From Gammaproteobacteria bacterium UBA6173 (lineage in GTDB: Bacteria; Pseudomonadota; Gammaproteobacteria; Pseudomonadales; Pseudohongiellaceae): a stretch of DNA of 16,215 nucleotides. Location of the stretch: assembly GCA_002422225.1 (NCBI GenBank), contig DITX01000155.1, positions 1-16,215 of the forward strand, given 5' to 3'. The translations under genes and the position numbers were made by a program. Under the pieces are notes generated by a model. That model did not search any database. It was not told where the DNA came from and saw only the letters and a program-made list of their open reading frames with translations. This document shows positions 1 to 7,467 of the stretch, one piece after another. Position 1 is the first letter of the stretch. Each line of letters opens with the position of its first letter.

Positions 1-60
1 GGCAACTCCCCCTCCTACTCGATTGATCCTCAGAACCCTCGGGTCACTCCCGGTGGCAGA

Positions 61-2370
61 TCAGGGTATCGGGCCAAAATCTGGTGGCGGAATGCGATGC
101 TGGGTTGCAGACTCGTATGCGGATGCTACCCGGATCACTTCAGGTTCGCCGCCCGGTGGTCCCCAAACCATCAAACTGATGGGCATTGGTACTGGCAACA
201 TGCTGCGCTCTGCACCGGGGACTGAGATGTACCTGGTCCGGTCGGCACTTAATTCGTAGCGTGGCTCGTACACAATCTGGTTGTAGCCGGCGGGCACGTC
301 AATCTCCGGTCCTCCGAGCACAGCGGTGAATTGTGCGCAGCAACTGGCCGTGCCACGATTATCTACAGTAGGTTCAGCAGGGCCGCCCAGTTTGTAGTGT
401 GGTAGTGTGACTTCCGGATTCACAAACGCGTCGATGCCATTTTCGTACATGACTTTGTGCACAATCAGGCGCAGTGCAAACTGCATTTTCAGATAACTGA
501 TCTGACCTGGTCTTGCGCGCAGATCCTGTTGTCCGATGGCATTAACCGAGCCGGCGCGATGCTCATCGTCTTCCCACTTTGAGTTGGCAACAAAGGTTTC
601 CCAGTTGAAGACGCGTGAATCACCGCGCTCCATTAGGTATTTGTTCACGGTGAACGGGCTCTTGTAGTTGTCCATCCCACTGGTGAGTCGGCGCAGCGTC
701 AGCTTCTCTGACAGTTGCGCGGTTCCCATCGCCAGCGCGATTGCATAGTCAGCACTGGTAACGTCCCAGCCATCGACTGCGAACTCAAGTTCCCCGCTGG
801 AGTCGCGTTGCCAGAAAAATTCCGGGACGTTGTGAGCCAGTATCTCGCGGATTGCATCCTGGAAAGTGTAGGTGATGACCGGAATATCCGGATCAGTCTG
901 GTACTGCGGATCATAGGTCTGTACCAGCTCGGCACCAAGTTCCTCACCCACAATACGCTTGATTTCACCGTTAATCTGATCACTGATAGCAACATCATTC
1001 AGACTGTGTTTAACCATAAATTCGCGGACCAGTGCAACGCGCATGCCAGCCAATGGTTTAGAGGCAACACCGTCTTCGTTAACCAGAAAACTCACATAGG
1101 GTTCATCCGGAATCAACTCCGGAGGAATCGCAGTATACATGTCATCGGATTTGTAGCCCTTAATAGCATCCAGTACACGTACCACGTCGCCCACAGTACG
1201 GCAATGAATACCGGCTCTGTCGCCAACGCGCTGGCTGTTCATGCCGCCGTGCATCATCAATCCGCGAGTGGTCAGAAAGTTAACCACATTGTTGCGTGAT
1301 GCAGGTCCCTTGCAGGAAGCGCTGCCTTGTTCGCAGATAGAGCACTGCACCAGATTGGCTGCCACAGAGACACCACTTCCCGAACTGGTACCACGTGTCA
1401 CGCGCTCGGTGTCATACGGGTTACATGGCTGGCCGCCCCATTGAGCGTAACCATAGTTTCCATCTGGCCGGTAGGTTTGTGCTTGTTCAGGGCCATCAAA
1501 ACCGAGGCCTGTTCTGGCCGCCGTGGCCACACCAAACATAATGGCACCTTTCTCTTTAAGCACACGCAGATCCGGTGAGTCCACCTTGGGGGCATCCATG
1601 GCGAAGTTGGTGTCATTGCCACCGGTTGCGCGCATTTCAGTGGCGTCATACCAGTTTTTGTAGGAGAAATTCACACAGTACATCGGCAGTTCGTCAAGTG
1701 GCGGATTTCTGCCGTATTGAGCGTCGTACTGCGCGGCAAGTTCGCGTGCATCGGGTTGCTGGCGGAACGCTTCACATTCGACCGGGCAACTTGCAGGTAG
1801 TGCGCCAGTGGACGGATGTGCGTCGCATTCGTTTTTGCACGCCACGGTCCGTTCACCGCGAATGTTAAGCATCTCCAGCGCATTGAGTTGGCCTGCCCGT
1901 GGAATGCCCACGCGCATGCCAAATTGCTGGGAAACTGTCGGGTCGGAGGCAGTCGGTTCCATGCGGCCGTACTCTAGCGGCAAGCCCTCATACAATTCGA
2001 GGTCAGGCAGGATTTCATCGGCGGCAACAGTTTGGGTGGGGAATACTACCGGGGATCCTGCACGCACATTACCCAGCGCTTGTGCCAGAGGACGGCCATC
2101 TTCAGTCACCAGTACAGTGCAAGAACCGTTATAGGCGGCAGCGCGCGCAATATAAGATTCCACGATGTCTGCGCAGGTGGTTTGTCCTGACTGTATAGCC
2201 TGATGCATCTCGTCAATGGTGGCTTCAATAATATCGAAGTCTTGTGACTGCGCCTCTGAGCAGGCAGACAGTACCAGGCTGGCAGTGGCCATCGTGGCTG
2301 CCAGTAGCGTTTGTTTCAGCCGCTGCTGCAGAGGTTGCCGCCAGGTGAGTGGGACACGGTAGTTGAACAT
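61..2370 (-). CDS. Periplasmic amidase-signature family lipoprotein
   Basis: Predicted amidase-signature (AS) hydrolase of 769 aa, cleaving a C-N amide bond; substrate unknown. The N-terminus has basic residues, a hydrophobic stretch and a lipobox LSAC with Cys37, so a membrane-anchored envelope lipoprotein is expected. The AS core is visible: catalytic Lys238 in SYKNW, the Ser-rich loop GTSSGSG with bridging Ser329, nucleophile Ser352 in GSASCKGPAS, then the RTVGDVVRVLDAIKGY segment and the C-terminal ASAYESATQHR segment typical of the family. All three triad residues are present, so it should be active. It is much longer than usual AS enzymes (about 450-550 aa). Extra length lies before Lys238 and includes a four-cysteine cluster (Cys178, 182, 195, 199). 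An AGGAG ribosome site (2380-2384) supports this ATG. It is divergent from the molybdenum hydroxylase operon, suggesting shared control. Family confident; substrate not. Confidence 0.9.
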   Translation of the reverse strand: MFNYRVPLTWRQPLQQRLKQTLLAATMATASLVLSACSEAQSQDFDIIEATIDEMHQAIQSGQTTCADIVESYIARAAAYNGSCTVLVTEDGRPLAQALGNVRAGSPVVFPTQTVAADEILPDLELYEGLPLEYGRMEPTASDPTVSQQFGMRVGIPRAGQLNALEMLNIRGERTVACKNECDAHPSTGALPASCPVECEAFRQQPDARELAAQYDAQYGRNPPLDELPMYCVNFSYKNWYDATEMRATGGNDTNFAMDAPKVDSPDLRVLKEKGAIMFGVATAARTGLGFDGPEQAQTYRPDGNYGYAQWGGQPCNPYDTERVTRGTSSGSGVSVAANLVQCSICEQGSASCKGPASRNNVVNFLTTRGLMMHGGMNSQRVGDRAGIHCRTVGDVVRVLDAIKGYKSDDMYTAIPPELIPDEPYVSFLVNEDGVASKPLAGMRVALVREFMVKHSLNDVAISDQINGEIKRIVGEELGAELVQTYDPQYQTDPDIPVITYTFQDAIREILAHNVPEFFWQRDSSGELEFAVDGWDVTSADYAIALAMGTAQLSEKLTLRRLTSGMDNYKSPFTVNKYLMERGDSRVFNWETFVANSKWEDDEHRAGSVNAIGQQDLRARPGQISYLKMQFALRLIVHKVMYENGIDAFVNPEVTLPHYKLGGPAEPTVDNRGTASCCAQFTAVLGGPEIDVPAGYNQIVYEPRYELSADRTRYISVPGAERSMLPVPMPISLMVWGPPGGEPEVIRVASAYESATQHRIPPPDFGPIP

Positions 2371-2516
2371 TGGGTTAGGCTCCTGTTGTGGTTTGTTGAC
2401 CTATGCGAGGACGTCAACAGCAGGTCTTCACCCTACTGGAAGATAATTTAATTCACTCGGTAGGGTGCTCAACTGCGTTGCCGTCTATAAAGATGCCAAA
2501 CCTTTGGGAGTCATCC
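2371..2516. promoter_or_regulatory. Divergent promoter region with two perfect dyads
   Basis: This gap separates the divergent amidase and hydroxylase operon. It contains two inverted repeats read directly from the sequence. The first is TGTTGAC (2394-2400), 12 nt, then GTCAACA (2413-2419), with arms spaced about two helical turns apart. The second is CACCCTAC (2429-2436), 23 AT-rich nt, then GTAGGGTG (2460-2467). A -10-like GATAAT (2442-2447) sits inside the second dyad, but no convincing -35 pairs with it. These are candidate operators for a shared dimeric regulator. The regulator is not identifiable from the window. Confidence 0.5.
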
Positions 2517-3050
2517 ATGTCAAGGACAGCCAGTTCAACTGTTTCAGTGGTCGTCGACGGTCTGCTTTACACTCCTGAAGTGGATCCGTCGATGCCGTTG
2601 TTGTACACACTGAGGAATACGCTCCGCCTGCGGAATCCTCGTTTTGGGTGTGGTTTGGGACAGTGTGGTGCCTGCACGGTGCTTGTTGAAGGGCGTCCGG
2701 TCCGTTCTTGCCAACTCCCAACCGCGGCAGTGGACGGACAGGACGTGGTTACTATTGCCGGATTGCCGGCGCGCTGGCAGGCACAGCTTGCAAAAGCATC
2801 AGATGAACCAGGGTCAACGGGCACGACACAACATCAGAGTTTGCATCCGCTTCAGCAAGCCTTCATTGATCAGATGGCTGCGCAGTGCGGGTATTGCATT
2901 AACGGATGGCTGATGTCTGCGGTAGCGTTGCTGGAAGAGAATCCGATGCCCGACCGTGACGCAATTAATCAGGCGTTTGCTGGCCTCAAGTGTCGATGCG
3001 CGATGCAGATGCGCTTTCGTGCGGCGGTAGAGCAGGTTGCCGCATCATGA
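2517..3050 (+). CDS. [2Fe-2S] small subunit of a molybdenum hydroxylase
   Basis: Iron-sulfur subunit of a xanthine dehydrogenase-family enzyme, isoquinoline 1-oxidoreductase (IorA) type, 177 aa. It passes electrons from the molybdenum site. The plant-ferredoxin cluster ligands are Cys45, Cys50, Cys53 (GCGLGQCGAC) and Cys65. The second, all-helical domain supplies Cys124, Cys127 (QCGYC) and Cys159, Cys161 (CRC). All eight are in canonical spacing. The open frame extends upstream to 2403, but ATG 2517 is preferred: GGGAG lies at 2506-2510, the protein then begins at the usual place before the ferredoxin fold, and the upstream 38 codons have no family resemblance. There is no signal peptide. Export would therefore have to be by piggy-back with the Tat-bearing large subunit, as known for this family. 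Its stop overlaps the next start. Confidence 0.93.
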   Translation: MSRTASSTVSVVVDGLLYTPEVDPSMPLLYTLRNTLRLRNPRFGCGLGQCGACTVLVEGRPVRSCQLPTAAVDGQDVVTIAGLPARWQAQLAKASDEPGSTGTTQHQSLHPLQQAFIDQMAAQCGYCINGWLMSAVALLEENPMPDRDAINQAFAGLKCRCAMQMRFRAAVEQVAAS

Positions 3051-5452
3051 GCGCCTTGCTCCACGCTAACCTGACTCGCAGGAAATTTCTGTTGGGTGGA
3101 GGGCGATTTCTGGTAGCGGCGGCAGGGTTTCCAGTGTTGTCGTGTACAGCAACTCCGAGCGGCGTAAGCACGACTGTCGCAATCGCCAGCAACAATAAAT
3201 TCAATGATCCTGATCCCGCGGTGTTGGGCACCTGGATTGCACTAGATGCCGCTGGACATGTCACCGTGTACTTCGGCAAAGTGGATGTAGGTCAAGGCCT
3301 TGATACTGCAATTCGTCAGTTGGTGGCAGATCAGTTGTCAGTGCATCCGCGGCGAATTCAGGTAGTGATGGGTGACACCGCACTGACGCCCGATCAGGGC
3401 GGTGCAAGCAGTGCCTCCGGCGTAGAAATGGGCAGTGTGCCGCTGATGAATGTCGCAGCAGAAGTAAAACATATCCTGTTGTCGCACATTGCGCAGCACT
3501 GGCAGTGCCCATTGTCATCCTTGCGTGTGCAGGATGGAGAGATATTCTGTGACACCCTGCCGTCACAGCGCAGCAGTTACTGGACGCTGATTGCCTCAGA
3601 CGCGCTGGATCAGCACTGGCTTGCACACATGCTTGAGGTCAGCGGGCAGGGCAACAATCTGAATGTGACCGGTCAGGCAACGGCGGTGCCTCTGGCAGCA
3701 CTGTCCGCTGACAGTTGGACCGGACAGTCTTTAGCGCGCGATGATATTCAACAGAAAGTCACCGGCGAGTTTGTGATGATCGATCAGGTCAGCCTGCCGG
3801 ATATGCTGCATGCGCGGGTGATACGACCGCAGGTGGCAGGTGCAATTCCACTCACACTGGTGTTGCCGGACGACATGATCAATGACGTTTTTATTGTGCG
3901 CAGATCGGCCTTTGCCGCGTTGCTGGGTGAGGATGAGTGGCGCGTAATTATGGCGTCGCGGGCATTACAGCAGACATGGCAGGAACCCGCGCCGGTGTTT
4001 CCTGGTAATAGCAGCCTGTATGATTATTTGCGAAACACACCCGCGCGGATGCAACGCGTGGCGCTCGATCAGGGTGCTGTTGACGATGTTCTCGCGGGTG
4101 CGGGCCTCTCTGCTGCAGACCTTGCAGAAGCAGGGCCTGTGCTGCAGGCGGAGTATGAATGGCCGCTGCAGTCTCATGCCAGTCTGGGCCCGGCCTGCGC
4201 CGTGGCGGTCTGGGATGGCCAGCGCATGACGGTCTGGTCAGCGACGCAGAAACCTCACCAGTTGCGCGTTGGCGTCGCTGATCTGCTGGCACTGGAGCTG
4301 GTCAAGGTGCATGTGATCTGGGTGCCAGGCGCTGGATCCTATGGTCGTAATGATGCGGATGATGCCGGTCTGGAAGCCGCGTTTCTGGCGCGTGAGACCG
4401 GTCGTGCGGTGCGTGTTCAGTATCAACGCGCAGATGCCACCGGATGGGACCCCAAGTCGCCCGCTGCGGTCATGCGGGTGAGCGCCCGTCTGTTGGCGGA
4501 CGGCAGTATTGCGGCCATGGATTGGTCAGCACTGGCGTTATCAGCGCACGATGCCCGTCCATCAGGAGCTCAGGCATCTGACTCGCTGATCGGCCAGCAA
4601 TTAGGCCTGGAGCGGCCGGACACCAATAACTTCAGTGCACCGCAGGATGCTTATGACCTTGCTAACCGTCGCAGCCAGTGGGCTGTGGTTCCGCCGCCAC
4701 TCAGGCATATGTCACCGCTACGCACTTCGCACCTTCGCGATCCTCAGGGGCCACAAGTCACATTTTCAAGCGAATGTTTTATGGATGAACTGGCGTTTGT
4801 CAGTGGGCAGGATCCCATTGCCTTCAGGTTGCGCCATCTTGGTGATGAGCGTGATGCGCAACTGTTACGTGCGCTTGCCACCGGGTCCGCCTGGTCAAGC
4901 CGCCCATCCCCTAATCCGCATGCTGATCTGCGAACAAGTCTGCCAGTTACCTATAGTCGGCTTCCGGGTGACAACTGGCGCTATGGACGAGGTGTGGCGT
5001 ATTGTCGGCGTGGGCGCCAGACGCGCGTAGCAGTGGTGTGTGAACTGGCGGTTGACATACAAACCGGACGGATAAAGCTGTTACGTCTGGTGGTAGCGCA
5101 TGACTGTGGGCGGGTGATCAACCCGGATGGTCTGCGGCAGACCATTGAAGGGGCGGTGATGCAAGCCTGCAGTCGAACGCTGTTTGAACAGGTGGCGTTT
5201 GATGATCGCAGTGTACTCAGCACTGACTGGTTCAGTTATCCGATTCTTGAGATGGCTTCAGCACCGGATCAACTGCTGGTGCTGTTGCTGGACCGGCCCG
5301 ACATGCCGCCTTTGGGCGCGGGCGAGGCCGCCCATAAACCGGTTGCTGCAGCGATCGGCAATGCCGTCTTTGACGCCACCTCTGTGCGGATACGGCAGAT
5401 ACCCCTGCGCCCGCAAGTTGTGCTTGATGCCCTCAACCGCGCGCAATTGTGA
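3047..5452 (+). CDS. Tat-exported molybdopterin subunit, IorB-type hydroxylase
   Basis: Catalytic subunit (801 aa) of a molybdenum hydroxylase/aldehyde oxidoreductase, closest in architecture to isoquinoline 1-oxidoreductase beta. ATG 3047 overlaps the small-subunit stop (ATGA), implying translational coupling; an in-frame ATG at 2990 is rejected because it would add 19 residues in front of the Tat signal. Residues 10-16 (TRRKFLL) are a twin-arginine motif followed by a hydrophobic stretch and a possible lipobox at Cys33. Visible family segments: GKVDVGQG near 77-84, DTALTPDQGGASSASG near 110-125, a GAGSYGR loop at 428-434 in place of the usual GGGFGRR, FMDELAF before DPIAFRLRHL, HDCGRVINP, and GAGEAAHKPVAAAI with presumed catalytic Glu760. 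Substrate cannot be assigned. No FAD subunit or XdhC-like maturation gene is present, so electrons probably leave through a membrane cytochrome. Confidence 0.9.
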   Translation: MSALLHANLTRRKFLLGGGRFLVAAAGFPVLSCTATPSGVSTTVAIASNNKFNDPDPAVLGTWIALDAAGHVTVYFGKVDVGQGLDTAIRQLVADQLSVHPRRIQVVMGDTALTPDQGGASSASGVEMGSVPLMNVAAEVKHILLSHIAQHWQCPLSSLRVQDGEIFCDTLPSQRSSYWTLIASDALDQHWLAHMLEVSGQGNNLNVTGQATAVPLAALSADSWTGQSLARDDIQQKVTGEFVMIDQVSLPDMLHARVIRPQVAGAIPLTLVLPDDMINDVFIVRRSAFAALLGEDEWRVIMASRALQQTWQEPAPVFPGNSSLYDYLRNTPARMQRVALDQGAVDDVLAGAGLSAADLAEAGPVLQAEYEWPLQSHASLGPACAVAVWDGQRMTVWSATQKPHQLRVGVADLLALELVKVHVIWVPGAGSYGRNDADDAGLEAAFLARETGRAVRVQYQRADATGWDPKSPAAVMRVSARLLADGSIAAMDWSALALSAHDARPSGAQASDSLIGQQLGLERPDTNNFSAPQDAYDLANRRSQWAVVPPPLRHMSPLRTSHLRDPQGPQVTFSSECFMDELAFVSGQDPIAFRLRHLGDERDAQLLRALATGSAWSSRPSPNPHADLRTSLPVTYSRLPGDNWRYGRGVAYCRRGRQTRVAVVCELAVDIQTGRIKLLRLVVAHDCGRVINPDGLRQTIEGAVMQACSRTLFEQVAFDDRSVLSTDWFSYPILEMASAPDQLLVLLLDRPDMPPLGAGEAAHKPVAAAIGNAVFDATSVRIRQIPLRPQVVLDALNRAQL

Positions 5453-5637
5453 AGCACGTTCTGAGTCTCTGAGACACTGCTACTTATTTCTACTCTTGAT
5501 ATGCTCAGGGGAATCCAATTGATATTGTTAACCTTTTTGCTCATACAAAAAGTACCGTATCAAATGGCACACTAATTGCTGCTGATATTTCAGGCGGATA
5601 GAAAGTTTCAGATTGCGGTTGGGGGAAAACAGATGAT
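5453..5637. promoter_or_regulatory. Intergenic region upstream of the sigma factor gene
   Basis: This 185-bp gap leads into the FecI-type gene. It contains an 11-nt palindrome GTCTCTGAGAC (5465-5475) just after the hydroxylase stop, and a perfect dyad CTTTTTG (5533-5539), 6 nt, CAAAAAG (5546-5552). A sigma-70-like promoter is possible: TTGATA at 5519-5524, 17 nt, then CATACA at 5542-5547, a weak -10. The dyad would overlap that promoter and could be an operator. Neither palindrome has the form of an intrinsic terminator, so read-through from the hydroxylase operon is possible. GGGGGA at 5621-5626 may serve as ribosome site, with a rather long 11-nt spacer. Confidence 0.35.
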
Positions 5638-6147
5638 ATGGCAGCTCATGAGAAACCTTTATCCATTCACGAAATTATACGAAGACATCATCGCGAACTT
5701 GTTGCCTGGCTGATGCCCAGACTCCGGGTGCCGGAAGATGCCCAAGACATAGCGCAGGAAGCGTATCTGCGCATGATGAAGTACGAACATTCCACGGAGA
5801 TAAATTCTCCGGTAGCGCTGCTGCATCGTATTGCGTTAAATATCGCACATGATCTGGATCGACAACAGCGTGTGCGTCACTATCAACATCATGACAACAT
5901 AGATGATTTGTCGATTGAGGACGCAGGTGCCTCAATGGAACGCGTGCTGGATGGTGAACGCAATTACCAACGTGTATGTCAGGCGATTGAATCGTTGACT
6001 CCGCGTTGTCGCCAAGTGTTTTTATTGAGCAGGGCAAGCGGTATGAGTTACCCGCAGATCGCAGACGCTTGTGGTATTAGTATCAAAATGGTTGAGAAAC
6101 ACATCAGCCATGCTTTGTTTGTGTGCCTCCAGGCCGTGGAAGACTGA
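5638..6147 (+). CDS. ECF sigma factor, FecI type
   Basis: RNA polymerase sigma factor of 169 aa, the usual length for iron-starvation-type ECF sigma factors that answer cell-surface signalling. Region 2 spans about residues 11-80, with the core-binding segment EDAQDIAQEAYLRMM. Region 4 spans about 115-165 and includes LTPRCRQVFLLSRASGMSYPQ followed by the recognition helix around ISIKMVEKHISHAL. There is no region 3, as expected. It lies upstream of a FecR homologue and two TonB receptors, the standard arrangement in which it would transcribe the receptor genes. The gap to FecR is 167 nt, longer than in tightly coupled pairs. The ligand need not be iron; such systems also sense other compounds. 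Confidence 0.92.
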   Translation: MAAHEKPLSIHEIIRRHHRELVAWLMPRLRVPEDAQDIAQEAYLRMMKYEHSTEINSPVALLHRIALNIAHDLDRQQRVRHYQHHDNIDDLSIEDAGASMERVLDGERNYQRVCQAIESLTPRCRQVFLLSRASGMSYPQIADACGISIKMVEKHISHALFVCLQAVED

Positions 6148-6314
6148 ACGATGTGTTTCAGCTTTTATGGTAGGGGGTTTTGATGTTTGCTCGTCACTTA
6201 TAACGACAATAAAAACAATCTGCCCGAGATTGCTGCGCCGGGACAGGTCACGCTAAGCTAGGAACTATGTCGCTGCCAATGCAGCACAAAGGGAGAGCAG
6301 ACGGGGAATTGTTA

Positions 6315-7403
6315 ATGATGAATAAGGAATCAATCAATCGGCAGGCTGCCAGCTGGGTTGTACAGTTGCAGTCTTCTGACTGCCAGCGCAGTGATCAGGA
6401 GGCGTGTGCCCTTTGGCGTGCAGCCAGCCCCGCTCACGAGCAAGCATTTTTGAAGGCTCAGCATCTGTTCGGGATGCTGGGTGAAAGGTTGCCGGATGAT
6501 CCGATGTTTGCCGGTAGTCAACAAGCGCCGCTGCGCGCAGTGACCAGTGTGCCCTTGCCGACACCTACGCTTTTAATACCAGCGGTTATTGAGATCCCCG
6601 CGGTGTTGCCACAAGAGACAGCCGGGTCCTTGTTGGTTGCCGTGCCATCGCCTGATCATGCTGCCCGTCCAGTTGTTGGCTGGCAGAAAATGGTGATGGC
6701 AGCCTGTTTGTGTATCGGCTTTGCGCTGGTCGCGGCAGGACAATGGTTATTTCCGGATGAACTGGTCCTTGAAAGTCTCAGCCGTCAGGTGCAGGACGTG
6801 ACACTCAGCGATGGCTCTGAAATTCAACTGGATGCCGATACGCGCCTGATTGTGCGTATGGAGAATGATCGCCGGGTGCTGGAACTGGATCGTGGTCGCG
6901 CCTTATTTCATGTCGCACATGACGCCAATCGGCCCTTTTTAGTGATTGCCAACGGCAGTCGGGTGGAAGCACTAGGCACGGTGTTTCAGGTGGCCCGTAA
7001 GGGAGTTGAAACCATCGTCACACTGACCGAAGGCGACATTGTGGTAACCGCAAGAACCGGCGAAAAAGTACTTAACGAGCGTTTGACTCCGGGTGAACAG
7101 TTAGTGGTGAGTGAAAGCACAGGCGGTGGCTGGCAACGTATTCGCGTGGATACAGAAGTTGCAACCAGTTGGGCAGAAGGGCGCCATGTGTTCCGGAACA
7201 TCAGTTTGAGTGAATTGGTCAGCGAAGTAAACCGCTACGCAAGCATCTCAGTCACGTTGGGTTCTACCGAACTGGAGTCGATGAGAATCAGTGGCAGTTT
7301 TGACACCGGCGATTCGCGTGCAATAGCTCAGGCCGTTGCGCTGACACTGGATCTTCGTGTGGTCGATGCCGTCAACTCAGTGATACTGCTGCCAGCGCTT
7401 TAA
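6315..7403 (+). CDS. FecR-type transmembrane sigma regulator
   Basis: Inner-membrane regulator (362 aa) that holds or activates the adjacent ECF sigma factor and receives a signal from the receptor STN domain. The cytoplasmic N-terminus (about 5-60) is the FecR N-terminal domain, with the typical AASWVVQL and LWRAASPAHEQAF segments. A proline-rich linker follows, then one membrane helix at about 126-146. The periplasmic FecR domain begins near residue 155 (VTLSDGSEIQLDADTRL) and continues through GTVFQV and LTPGEQLVV. A C-terminal STN-like segment ends the protein. ATG 6315 is chosen because GGGG (6303-6306) is well spaced and the family homology starts just inside. The in-frame ATG at 6267 has AGGA only 3 nt away, too close. 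A hairpin lies over the stop. Confidence 0.9.
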   Translation: MMNKESINRQAASWVVQLQSSDCQRSDQEACALWRAASPAHEQAFLKAQHLFGMLGERLPDDPMFAGSQQAPLRAVTSVPLPTPTLLIPAVIEIPAVLPQETAGSLLVAVPSPDHAARPVVGWQKMVMAACLCIGFALVAAGQWLFPDELVLESLSRQVQDVTLSDGSEIQLDADTRLIVRMENDRRVLELDRGRALFHVAHDANRPFLVIANGSRVEALGTVFQVARKGVETIVTLTEGDIVVTARTGEKVLNERLTPGEQLVVSESTGGGWQRIRVDTEVATSWAEGRHVFRNISLSELVSEVNRYASISVTLGSTELESMRISGSFDTGDSRAIAQAVALTLDLRVVDAVNSVILLPAL

Positions 7404-7419
7404 CGGCAATTCTGCCGTT
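7402..7419 (+). other. Hairpin at the FecR stop codon
   Basis: Perfect 7-bp inverted repeat AACGGCA / TGCCGTT with an ATTC loop begins inside the FecR stop codon. No T-run follows, so it is not a standard terminator. It could stabilise or partly attenuate the transcript between regulator and receptor genes. Function is inference. Confidence 0.4.
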
Positions 7420-7467
7420 CGCCGACACATTGCCAGATTGAAGTTGTTCAAGTATCAGGAATGAATC

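Noticed and set aside
1..60. Possible terminator or gene end downstream of the amidase
   Set aside because: No stem-loop with T-run and no coding signal visible in these 60 bases.
715..1299. 194-aa plus-strand open frame opposite the amidase
   Set aside because: It is a shadow of the well-supported amidase gene, with no ribosome site or family pattern of its own.
2403..2516. Upstream in-frame ATG extension of the [2Fe-2S] subunit
   Set aside because: These 38 codons overlap the two promoter dyads, have no family similarity, and ATG 2517 has a good GGGAG site.
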